In this document: piece by piece, positions 1 through 9,866 of the stretch
Layout of the letters: each line of letters opens with the position of its first letter
How positions within the stretch are numbered: the first letter of the stretch is position 1
Origin: Mesotaenium endlicherianum
Taxonomy: Eukaryota > Streptophyta > Zygnematophyceae > Zygnematales > Mesotaeniaceae
DNA length: 64,000 nucleotides
Assembly: GCA_009602735.1 (NCBI GenBank)
Contig: WELA01011368.1
Coordinates: 450,583 to 514,582, forward strand
Reading direction: 5' to 3'
Translations under genes and position numbers: made by a program
The notes under the pieces: generated by a model
Databases searched by the model: none
What the model was told of the DNA's origin: nothing
What the model saw: the letters and a program-made list of their open reading frames with translations, nothing else

Positions 1-93
<93 letters not shown>
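1..93. repeat. (CT)n microsatellite passing into (CG)n
   Basis: Uninterrupted CT dinucleotides fill bases 1 to about 79 and then switch to CG dinucleotides up to about 93. The tract may continue beyond the left edge of the window, so its full length is unknown. Confidence 0.97.
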
Positions 94-96
94 ATC

Positions 97-848
97 AGTT
101 GAGTTCTGTGGAACTTGAATGATGTTAACACGAGTGAATCTCTTCGAGTGCTGTACTTGACTTGTGGTTGGCACCATGCCGACACCATGGCTGATCCAAC
201 GAGATGATGGAATGTGGTGGCAAGTGCCCCCCTTCTTGAAGTGAGGAGTTTTTACAGCCATTGCTTCTTACAGCAGCAATACAAGTTGTAGGTTGCAGTC
301 AGGTTATTAAAAGGTGCATCGCTTACAATGGTCAGTGTGCTTCGAAGGACGTATTGCCCGTCGTGTCTTATGCGCTAGTGGCACCGAATTTGCACTGATT
401 ATACCTCTAAATAATGAACTTCTTTCCCCCTTGTTTGGAGTCTTTGGTGATTGTGTGACAGGTGCAAAGAAGAAGCAACTCATAGTGGATAAGGCCGAGG
501 ATGATGACTATAGAGGAGGAGCTTATGCGGATGCGGGAGACGAGTACGATTTTATGTAGGAAGTCATTGATTGGTGCTTGTGAGTTTATTCTAGCAATAT
601 GGTGAAATCAATCATCTTGGGTGCACCTTTATCTACAATTTGTTGCCCTTGTGGTGCACATGCACTGCAAGAATTGATAAGTTGAGAGGTGCTGGTGTAA
701 GCAATTTGACTAACGTGTCCATTTCTTTAATGTTAGTGTCATTCTATGCAATAGAGTATTATTTGGTGCCATGGGAAGTGTATGTCAGTGTTCCTAATTT
801 CTCCTGGCAGAGCAACAATTCTTTCCACTTTCTTACGCAGATACGAGG
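97..848. other. Unrecognised intergenic sequence
   Basis: No reading frame longer than about 80 codons and no domain I recognise. A short acidic, lysine-rich frame at 314-559 has no recognisable relatives and is more likely chance. No repeat shared with the rest of the window was noticed here. Confidence 0.5.
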
Positions 849-1440
849 TGAAAGGGGCAGAAGTGCCCTAGTGGAAACTTACTAACGTACAAAAAACCAA
901 CACCTCATCAATAAAACAGATTTATGAAGTTAAAATGCATTCAGAGTAGGAAGACAGCATTTACAAATGAGTATAGAAGACTATGTCACTATGGACCCAT
1001 TGACAATTTCAAATTCACAGAAGTGGATGTTGATAAATGTGGACGATGCCATGCCTATTATAAAATTATGCGCTTAGGTGGTTCGTTAGGCATCTTTGAA
1101 GTCTTTATCAAGTTGTCCCTCCCCAACCTTTGCGATTCTGCCCGTTTTGGTCTAATGTGGAGTGTCGGGTTAATTTGACATCCAAATACGTTGTGTCAAT
1201 GATTATGAACATTCTAACATAGGCATGTTAGCCTTCTTCGAAACTTTTAAGTAGTCTGGCTTAATTGGTTAGTCCTTCGCGTTTGCCAAGTCACTTGACA
1301 TTTCAAATTGAGCAAAAATCTAAGACGGAATTACACCAAAAACATCACATTAGGTGAATATAATCTTCACTTAAGTCAACTCCTAAATCAAGAGATTCAG
1401 ATTTGCACCTCTTGATTGAGACATGTTATGCGTGGCCCAA
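849..1440 (+). repeat. Old, diverged LTR related to the TGAAAGGGGC solo-LTR family
   Basis: The start matches the beginning of the younger ~742-bp LTRs at 3176, 27997 and 61214 (TGAAAGGGGCAGA..GCCCTAGTGGAA). A second block of similarity near 1110-1220 (TGTCGGG..ATTTGACATCCA and ..ATTCTAACATAGGC) falls in the same order as in those LTRs. It is strongly diverged, so it should be an older insertion or a different subfamily. The right end is approximate. Confidence 0.5.
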
Positions 1441-1469
1441 ATGTAGCTGTTCTTGCCGATCTTGGCACT

Positions 1470-3175
1470 CATATCCACCTCTTTTGATTGGGGTTCTCGA
1501 CGACTACTCCAGGAAGACCGAGGTGTAATTCATGAGGACCAAGGATCAGGCTGCCTATATCAGAAGTTTCTGGAGTACAAGGCGTCCGTGGAGAAGCAAT
1601 TGGGGAAGAGGATCAAGACGCACAGAACTGCTCAGAACTGACTATGGATCTGAATATGTCAACGGCTACTTTGACAAGTTCCTGAGAGATGAAGGCATCA
1701 AGCATGAGCTAACCATCACTTACTCTCCTCAGCAGAGTGGAGTTACTGAGAGGAAGAACAAAACGCTATTGGAGGCTGCCAGAGCTATGATCGTCTCTTC
1801 GAGTCAACATGCTAGTTTGTGGGCAGAGGCTGTGAGCACTGCGGCCTATGTGAGTGCCAGGTTGCCCTCAGCTGCATTAGGTGGAAGAATTCCTGAAGAG
1901 GTGTGGAGTGGGAAGAAACTCTCCGTGCAAGAGTTGAGAGTTTTTGGGACAGAGGTGTGGTCCCATATTCCCTTGGATAAGGGGCACAACTTGCAGCCCA
2001 AGTTAGAGAGATGTGTATTTGTGGGCTATGACACCAACAAAGGTTACACGCTGCTGAAAGAAAGGACAGGATAAGTATTTGTGAGTAGAGACGTGGTCTT
2101 CGACGAGAAGGTGTTGGATCCTGGTAGCCCCAGACTCTATGAGGAGTTTTACCAAAGGGAGAAGAGCAGAGCAGATCGTTGGGACCATGTTTCAAGCTGC
2201 TGCTAGGGTAGTCCCCCCAGCTGGAGCTCAATCATCGTTAGAAGTGTTGCAACCTATTGCTGGAGGACAAGCAGAGCCTATTCAGAGGAGTGAAGAACAA
2301 GAGGGAGTTGGCTTTGACTCTAATGACGAGGTTGAGTTCATTGGGGAAAGAACAGGACGTAGACCCCAAGGGGGGGCAGCACCGGAGGGGAAAAGATCAA
2401 GGAGGTTGGCAGGCAAAGAGCTTGCAGTGACAGAGGGAGTTGAGAGGAGCTCCAGATCACCCGCTGGAGGAGAAGCGTCCACAAGTGGAAAGAACCATGG
2501 CTCTCCTAGACATTCTAGGAGATGTGCCGCCGGCCAGATTTGGCTTTGATGAGCATGTGATGGTGGCTGAGTCCATGGCAGAGGAGTATGCAGTGGAAAG
2601 TGAGGTTGTCTATATGGTAGACGATTCGGAGCCTAAGACCTTTGAGGCTGCTATGAGAACAGAGGAAGCAGCGAAGTGGAGACAGGCGTCTGAGGAAGAA
2701 ATAGAGTCACGAGACAAGAATAAAACTTGAGATCATGCAGAGTTGCCACTTGGAAAGAAGATCGTAGGAGGCAGGTGGATCTACATGAAGAACAGAAAGT
2801 CTGACGGGCCAATTGACAGGTACAAGGCACGGTTTGTGGCTAACGGCTACTCTCAGACGAAGGAGAGGACTATCGTAAGACCTTTGCACCAGTTGCCAAT
2901 ATTACCACTGTGAGAGAGGTGGCGCAGATTGCTGCAGTGGAGGATATAGAGATGCACAAAATGGATGTGAACTACACTCTGTATGGAGAGCTGGAGGAGG
3001 AGGTCTACATGAAGCAATCAAAAGAGTTTGTTGATGAGAAGTTCCCTAAGAAGGTGTGCAGGTTGAAGAAGTCCTTATATGAATTGAAGCTGTCCCCTAG
3101 AATGTGGAACCAGAAGATAGAATCCTCTCTTCAACGTGAGAACTTTACAAAGTCCATTGGTGACAGTGGTTTGTA
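1470..3175 (+). mobile_element. Ty1/copia retrotransposon fragment (integrase and RT parts), broken
   Basis: Copia-type integrase core remnants at about 1480-2070 (SGVTERKNKTLLEAARAM block, then FGTEVWSHIP and GYDTNKGYTLL) are followed by an acidic linker and part of the reverse transcriptase at 2620-3175 (EMHKMDV, KKVCRLKKSLYELK, MWNQKIES). The order integrase before RT is diagnostic of copia. The protein is the same family as the full-length copia element at 31380-35365 on the other strand. It is a fossil with several breaks and no LTRs of its own visible. Its right side is cut by insertion of the LTR that starts at 3176. Confidence 0.85.
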
Positions 3176-3874
3176 TGAAAGGGGCAGAGAGCCCTAGTGG
3201 AAGCGTAGTGACTCACGAGGAACCAAATTAGTTGCACTTTTACTCAAGAGTGCAGCAGCATATCAGTAGGAAAGCCTGTGGAAAATTACTGAATATTTCC
3301 AGCAGCATGAAAGTGCTCACAGATGAAATTATGCGAAAGGCCTTGCCATTACAAACCCGTAGAAACTTACAGTAGTGAAAACTCCCCTAGTAACGAAAAA
3401 GTTATGTCTATTTATTATTTTCTACGACGACCGCTCACCTCGAGGAGGGAGGGCCACTTAGCAACGAAGTTTCTAAGTGTGTGTCAAATTGTCCCTTCCA
3501 GAATATTCGTGACTATGCCAGATCAGCCTGATCTGACGTGTCGGGCGGATTTGACATCCACATACATGCATCGAAATCTCTAGAATATTCTAACTTAGGC
3601 GCAATAGGCTAATCCAAACTTCTAGTTCATTTGACCTAGTCGGCACTCCGTGTCAGCCGAAATTACGTGAAGGTTCGCATACACTCTAACGGCCCAGATC
3701 TCTCGACAATGTCAGTTAATCCAATGGTCGCGCTCACCGCGAGTTAAGGAAAGTCGTCGACCAACCTTAAAACTAATTAAAACTTCAAAAACTCCTAACT
3801 TTCTCAATACCTAACCAAATTAGACAAACTTTATATCAAAATGACCACAAAAATAAGCTCTACAATTCTATGAC
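3176..3874 (+). repeat. LTR of the TGAAAGGGGC family, inserted in the copia fragment
   Basis: Near full-length match to the 742-744 bp solo LTRs at 27997-28740 and 61214-61955. It starts TGAAAGGGGCAGAG and runs to ..CAATTCTATGAC, where the left LTR of element A begins. The last few bases and any target duplication are therefore not visible. No internal coding region of this family is present next to it. Confidence 0.8.
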
Positions 3875-4871
3875 TGTCATGATTTATTAAGTCGGAGTTG
3901 TCGTATCGCACCTAGCTATATATGTGTGAACCATCAACCTAGGAGGACCAACTTTGCATTAACTTTACGCGTCCATATGTTGACCTTTTCTAGATTTCCA
4001 AGTCGCTAAAGTGTAGCGCGTCGCGTCACCTTCCAAATGGCACCAGTTTCGCATCATTTGGTTAAGTATCGAGCGAGATAGGCGCGATCTAGTCCGCCCC
4101 ACCTACCGGCCCCTAGCGGAAGTTCACCAAAGGCCAATGTGTGATTCAATGTGCCCAAGAGTCACATTGTTGGCTATTCGTGACTCCCTAAAGCCCTAGA
4201 GTTGTATGCACAAATCCGCGAGCTCCCTAGCACACATATCCTTTGCATTTACATAGTATAAGTGCATCATTGAGGCTATAACTTGGTGACTGCATCACCT
4301 ACTCCTAGAGGAAGCTTCCTCAAGTTCCAGATCTTCTTTTGAGGCGCTCTCTAGGTAGAATCACCCAAGGTAAGCTCCACCATTGAGCGTCACATAGCAT
4401 ATTCTATGCACCTTGCTTTGATTGCTTTGAGTTATGCTTAGCCTATAGGAGAGCTAGTACACGCCTTGTACACATTTGTGGACATAGGAGAGCCTCCTAG
4501 AGTGACTACATGCGTAGTATCCGCCGCCTAGATCGGCGGATTTACAGGAGTATAAAGCATTAGAGATGTCCCTAGTGAGAAGTCCATTATGCTAGTTGTA
4601 AATCACAGAGATTATCAGTAAAGCTTACACTTTTATCTCTTGTGTTTTCAAGACCACTTAGTCATTCTCTTGTGAAGAGCAAGCCCTCCTGGCTTCCAGT
4701 CACTTGAAGAACTTCACAAGTGGTGAGCAAAGTCACAGCTTAACCCTCGCATGGGACTACTCTTGAAGATCATGATGTGCTTCCAGTGATCTTTTGGGCC
4801 ATACTTCATTAGTTGTTTTCCTACCAGTTTACAGTTTTGAGGTGCTCACTCTGGAGAGTACACACTCCTTA
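3875..4871 (+). repeat. Left LTR of element A (~1 kb)
   Basis: Matches 25904-26912 along its whole length, and part of it recurs on the minus strand at 53088-53384. All copies begin at or within two bases of TGTCATGATTTATTAAG. The shared 3' end is ..GAGTACACACTCCTTA, which is not the textbook ..CA, so the right boundary is uncertain by a few bases. Gag begins 49 bp downstream. Confidence 0.85.
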
Positions 4872-4920
4872 CTTCCAAAAAGATCTCTCTTTGCTTGCAC
4901 GCAATTAGAATCTTCAGCGT

Positions 4921-5877
4921 ATGCCTACCCGTAGCGGGCTTTCTTATCAGTTTTTCTACGAAAGGGTTAGTGAGGGAGACTTTAACTCAGATCTCAGTAC
5001 TGTTACTGAACCCTCTGAAGGGGATCAGCTTGCTCTACAACAGCCTGTAGCTCTTGCCGAGCCATCATCCCAGTGGGCTCACCACGAAACCTGGTACCCT
5101 ATGGCAGGTGACCAAGAGGTCAAGACTGACAGGTTCGCTTATCGCTTTAGCGGCAGGCCAGGCACCTATGATCTGGAAGATATCATCTCGGAGTTTCAGG
5201 CTGACTTCGCGGCGACAAAGCTCAAGACGCCCGCGCTGACGAAGCGTGACGTCTTTGACACGCTTTTGCGCTACCTCTCTCACGAGGCCCGCGACACCTT
5301 CCGTGAGAAGCAAGCTGAGACTTGAGCCCGTACCGAGCTCGTGGGAGACCCACCAATAGCTACTTTGCTAGCCGACCCAGTACAGGCCTTCTGGGACGTC
5401 CTCAAGAGGGAGTTCCAGACCGCTTCTGAGGAGAAGGTGTACAAGCTGCACCACTTCGTCCGCCGCAAGAACAAGACCATCCGCATGATGTACCGGCGCT
5501 TGACGCACCTACGGCGAGACGTGGGCACTGTCATTGACCGGGAGGCAGCGGAGATCTTCTTGCGCCGTCGAGCCACGTCTAAGGGAGAGGGCTGTCGTCC
5601 CCCTCATCGACCGCCACGGCTCGGAGTATTCGTTGGAGCAGGCCTACCTCTCCGTCGAGAAGCAGAGCTTGGCCGCCACACGGAGCAACATCAGCGACCG
5701 TGTGGGCCTCGCATCCACGGACGTGCGCCAGGAGGTCTCGGTACTGCCATCCTCCGCGATGCGCACGATGCCTGCCCGCCAGCCCCAGCAGCAGCAGCCT
5801 CAGCGCTCGCAGCTGCCCCATCAGACGCAGCAGCGCGGAGCTACGCGTGGCCGCATCTCCATGGCCGCCACGACGAG
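4921..5877 (+). pseudogene. Element A gag (capsid-like) remnant
   Basis: Begins MPTRSGLSYQFF and contains a gag-like helical region (FWDVLKREFQ, then VYKLHHFVRRKNKTIRMMYR) and a Gln-rich tail. The same protein is read more completely on the minus strand at 51600-53087. There it continues into two CCHC zinc knuckles (CWSCGKTGHTRQNC and CTYCGKAGHLQIVC), as expected for a nucleocapsid. This copy is a fossil and is cut on its right by the nested B1 element. Confidence 0.8.
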
Positions 5878-5906
5878 TTCCCAAGGAGATACAAGAAGTC
5901 TTAGAG

Positions 5907-5990
5907 CAGTGTTACGTCGTACGCCGTACAAGTCGACTCTCGTACGCTTAAATAAGCGTACTGCGTCGGTACGCACGTATTAAGCGTACA
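5907..5990 (+). repeat. Left terminal and subterminal repeats of the hAT transposon
   Basis: The terminal CAGTGTTACG is followed by repeated CGTACGCTTA / TAAGCGTAC motifs in both orientations. The right end (about 13330-13438) carries the same motif several times (GCGTACTAAGCGTATTAAGC, GTATTAGTCG, AAGCGTACAAGCG). Such clustered motifs are known transposase contact sites in Ac-like elements; that role here is inferred. Confidence 0.7.
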
Positions 5991-6189
5991 AAAAAAATTT
6001 ACTCGTGCGCGCCGCCCAGTAACGCGTCGACGCCTTCACGTCGGGGACCATATGCTTCAGTTCACGTGTAAATTTCAATATAGCGTCGATCGACGGGATA
6101 ATGAGATGAAAGTACGATATTGTCAGGTTGCTGCAGCAACGGCGGGAACTCAGAATTTTGCATAATTTTACCAAAGGTGTTCACCAATA

Positions 6190-7840
6190 TTTTTGAACTG
6201 CGAACTTCGCTCATGGATGTTCCTCGCTAGCAGCGAAGCACGCTGCCACAACCCGTTTGAGGCCAAGCCTGAGGGCTACCTACATAACAATTTAGTTGCC
6301 CATTTCAATTCATTCTACAGCACCATTCAGCCTGTAAGTTGCATTTCTTGCCTTTCGTTCACCTCCATCACTTTGTTGCTGTATGCACTTGCTTGCTATA
6401 GCAGGCGTCAACATGTTCTCTTCACTTCGTGATTCTAATGTGCGTGCTTTTTTATGTATAATGTACATTCTTGATTGAGATGGCCTCAATGACCTGTTCT
6501 ATCTTGCTTCTTGTAGTCTCTATGCTGCTCAGTATTTCAGATTTGTATTGTACTGGTTGCTCTAACAAGCTTTCAAATGTCACTCAAATTTGTCTTGGCC
6601 CGTATAGCCTTTTGCTTACACTCTATTCAACAGTTTTGCTTGATATACTTTCAGGGACGTCGACTGAAGAAAGTGGCCGGACATTCATACTGCCACTTGG
6701 CCGATTTGCCAATTTCGATAAGGTCAGATCTGCTCCCCCTCTTTGCTTTCTCATTTGTCCTTCCTGTTTGATAATCTCTTACATTTTTTTTCGTGTAATG
6801 GCCTCATTGTTGGATGTTTAGCATTTCAATCGTTACCATGTAGGGATGTATTTGTATACCAAATTAGCATGGTCCAATTGCTCTTATGTGTATCGAATCT
6901 TTTGTGCCCTTTGTTTTCTATGTGTCTTCGGTATAGAAGGCTTTGGAAGCTCAACTCTACTGTCCTCCTACACGTGCATCAGGTACTTGGCCCCCCCTCC
7001 TTCCTCTTTTGTGCACTCTCTCTTTGTGGGGGAGTGTGTCTCGTTGTTGATGGTTGCTCTCTTGCTCGCCTGCTCACGTGCTGCTGCTATTTTGCTTTTC
7101 TGTTACTGCTTTTTCTCTTTCTAGCTGTTGTGTCTTTGCTTTCCAGTTGCTAATCTCATGCTCTTGTCCTTCTCTGCCTCTGCTCTTTTGCTTTCTGGCT
7201 GCTGTGTCTTTGCCTTCCAATTCCTGCTGTGATGCTCTTTTGTGTTCTTGTAGCTGCTTTCTTGCTTTTCTGCTGCTAGTCTGATGCTCTTTTGCTTCTC
7301 TGCTTGTGCTCTTTTGTTGTCCTGCTGCTGCCTGCTTGCTCACCTGTTGGTATCTTGCTCTTTTCCTTTCTCGCTGCTGCTTTTGTGCTTCCTGCTGATG
7401 CTCTATTGCTTTTATATTAATGCTCTAATGCTCTATTGCTCTATTGCGCGAGCAGGCCAAAAGGAGCAAGGCGGCAACCCTTGCACCTACCGACACGCCA
7501 CAATCATCCGAGTCCTTTATCGGGTCCGTTGCCCCCCCCCCCTTCCCTTCCATCTCTCTTGCTATCTTTTCTGGCTTGCCTTGTTCTTTATGCTTGTTTC
7601 TTCTGTGTGCTCTCTGCGCTGTCTCCTTGTGCTTGCTTGTTTGTGTCTTGTCGCTTACGGCTACCTGTATGTTGCATCGTTTTACAACTTTGTCTTCTTG
7701 TTTGTCTTGTGTGAAGCATGGAAACACAGGAAGGAGTTAGTAGACCCCCTTGTGCCTATCGACGCGTGTGCCTATTGTCGCGTGAGTGACCTCGACAAGT
7801 GGACAGGTGCCTTGACCCTCCCTCCTTCCTCCTTCCCGCT
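6190..7840 (+). other. Series of short exon-like segments in the 5' part of the hAT element
   Basis: Several short open segments are bounded by AG and GT signals: one ending TTCAGCCT before GTAAGT near 6332; about 6654-6722 (after CTTTCAG, before GTCAGA); about 6937-6981 (before GTACTT); about 7452-7525 (before GTCCGT); about 7718-7826 (before GTGCCT). Between them the sequence is extremely T/C-rich, as in introns. Read in one frame they give charged, non-repetitive peptides such as TEESGRTFILPLGRF and KHRKELVDPLVP. They could be 5' exons of the transposase transcript, a second hAT gene, or captured host exons. I recognise no domain. Confidence 0.4.
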
Positions 7841-7879
7841 CTCTCTTGTGTCCCTTGTTTTCTCTTGTCGGGCCTAGCT

Positions 7880-9770
7880 GCCAGCCCCTTGCGTGCTTTT
7901 GTGGGGCTGGTTGCCAGTCCTTTGCGTGCTGTTTGAGGATTTTAGTCGGGGCGGGCTGGCTGCCCCTTGCTTGCTCTTGTTGAGGCTGGCTGCCAGCCCT
8001 GTGCTTGTTCTTGTTGGGGCTGGCTGCCAGCCCCTTGCTTGCTGCTGTTGGGGCTGGAGGCCAGCCCATGCTTGCTGTTTAGGGTTTAGTTGGGGCGGGC
8101 TTGCTTGCAGTTTTACGGTCTTAGTTGAGGCTGGGTGTCGTCGTGCTTGCTCGTGTTGGGGCTAGCGGCCAACCCCGTGCTTGATCTTGTCGGGGCTGGC
8201 TGCCAACCCCGTGCTTGCTCTTGTCGGGGCTGGCTGCCAGCCCCTTGCTTGCTCCTGTTGCGGCTGGAGGCCAGCCCGTGCTTGCTGTTTAGGGTTTAGT
8301 CGAGGCGGGCTTGCTTGCTGTTTTAGGGTCTTAGTTGAGGCTGGGTGTTGTCGGGCTTGCTCGTGTCGGGGCTGGCGGCCAACCCCGTGCGTGATCTTGT
8401 CGGGCCTGGCTGCGAGCCCCTTGCGTGCTTTTGTGGGGTTGGCTGCCGATCCTTTGCGTGCTGTTTGAGGGTTTTAGTGGGGGCGGGCTGGCTGCCCCTT
8501 GCTTGCTCTTGTTGGGGCTGGCTGCCAGCCCCGTGCTTGCTCTTGTTGGGGCTGGCTGCCAGCCCCTTGCTTGCTGCTGTTGGGGCTGGAGGCCAGCCCG
8601 TGCTTGCTGTTTAGGGTTTAGTTGAGGCGGGCTTGCTTGCTGTTTTAGGGTCTTAGTTGAGGCTGGGTGTTGTCGGGCTTGCTCCTGTCGAGATTGGCGG
8701 CCAACCCCGTGCGTGATCTTGTCGGGCCTGGCTGCGAGCCCCTTGCGTGCTTTTGTGGGGTTGGCTGCCAATCCTTTGCGTGCTGTTTGAGGGTTTTAGT
8801 GGGGGCGGGCTGGCTGCCCCTTGCTTGCTCTTGTTGGGGCTGGCTGCCAGCCCCGTGCTTGCTCTTGTTGGGGCTGGCTGCCAGCCCCTTGCTTGCTGCT
8901 GTTGGGGCTGGAGGCCAGTTCGTGCTTGCTGTTTAGGGTTTAGTCGAGGCGGGCTTGCTTGTTGTTTTAGGGTCTTAGTTGGGGCAGGCTGTTGTCCTGC
9001 TTGCTTGTGTCGGGGCTGGCGGCCAACCTCATGCATGCTCTTGTCGGGGCTAGCTGCCAACCCCGTGCGTGATCTTGTCGGGGCTGGCTGCCAGCCTTGT
9101 GCTTGCTCTTGTCGGGGTTGGCTGCCAGCCCCTTGCTTGCTACTGTTGGGGCTGGAGGCCTGCGCGTGCTTGCTGTTTAGGGTTTAGTCGGGGCGGGCTT
9201 GCTTGCTGTTTTAGGGTCTTAGTTGAGGCTGGGTGTTGTCGTGCTTGCTCGTGTCGGGGCTGGCGGCCAACCTCATGCGTGGTCTTGTCGGGGCTGGCTG
9301 CCAGCCCCGTGCTTGCTCTTGTTGGGGCTGGCTGCCAGCCCCTTGCTTGCTGCTGTTGGGGCTGGAGGCCTGCGCGTGCTTGCTGTTTAGGGTTTAGTCG
9401 GGGCGGGCTTGCTTGCTGTTTTAGGGTCTTAGTTGAGGCTGGGTGTTGTCGTGCTTGCTCGTGTGGGGGCTGGCGGCCAACCCCGTGCGTGATCTTGTCG
9501 GGGTTGGCTGCCAGCCCCTTGCTTGCTGCTGTTGGGGCTGGCGGCCAGCCCGTGCTTGCTATTTTAGGGTTTAGTCAGGGCGGGCTTGCTTGCTGTTTTA
9601 GGGTCTTAGTTGGGGCTGGCTGTTGTCCTGCTTGCTTGTGTCGGGGTTGGCGGCCAACCTCATGCGTGCTCTTGTCGGGGCTGGCTGCCAGCCCCTTGCT
9701 TGCTGCTGTTGGGGCTGGCGGCCAGCCCGTGCTTTTGTTGGGATTGCCTGCTCTCTTGTTTGCCTATTGT
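7880..9770 (+). repeat. 34-bp hairpin minisatellite with ~322-bp higher-order period
   Basis: The core unit is GGGGCTGGCTGCCAGCCCC followed by a spacer such as GTGCTTGCTCTTGTT. The core is a near-perfect palindrome, so each unit can fold into a G+C-rich hairpin. Adjacent cores at 8514 and 8548 are 34 bp apart. Larger blocks containing GTTTAGGGTTTAGT..GGCGGGC and TTTTAGGGTCTTAGTTGAGG recur about every 322 bp (for example 8345 and 8667). Long frames are open on both strands across this array only because the unit lacks stops; I do not call them genes. Confidence 0.9.
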
Positions 9771-9866
9771 TGTGTTTTTGCTTGTTTAAATGGCATTTGA
9801 ATGGCATCTTGTTATGTCTCTTACAAGTTGTTACTGTACTTCATTATTGCAGGTTTCACGCGCATC

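Noticed and set aside
97-1178. Three frames of about 81-84 codons near the left edge
   Set aside because: Short, with no domain, and one overlaps the old LTR; chance frames are the simpler explanation.
7880-9800. CRISPR-like array of regular repeats
   Set aside because: Repeats are contiguous variants of one 34-bp unit with no unique spacers, inside a eukaryotic hAT transposon, and no cas-like gene is present.
7054-9800. Long frames on both strands (hydrophobic Leu/Cys-rich or Gln/Pro/Ala-rich proteins)
   Set aside because: They come from T/C-rich intron-like sequence and from a stop-free minisatellite; translations merely repeat the unit.
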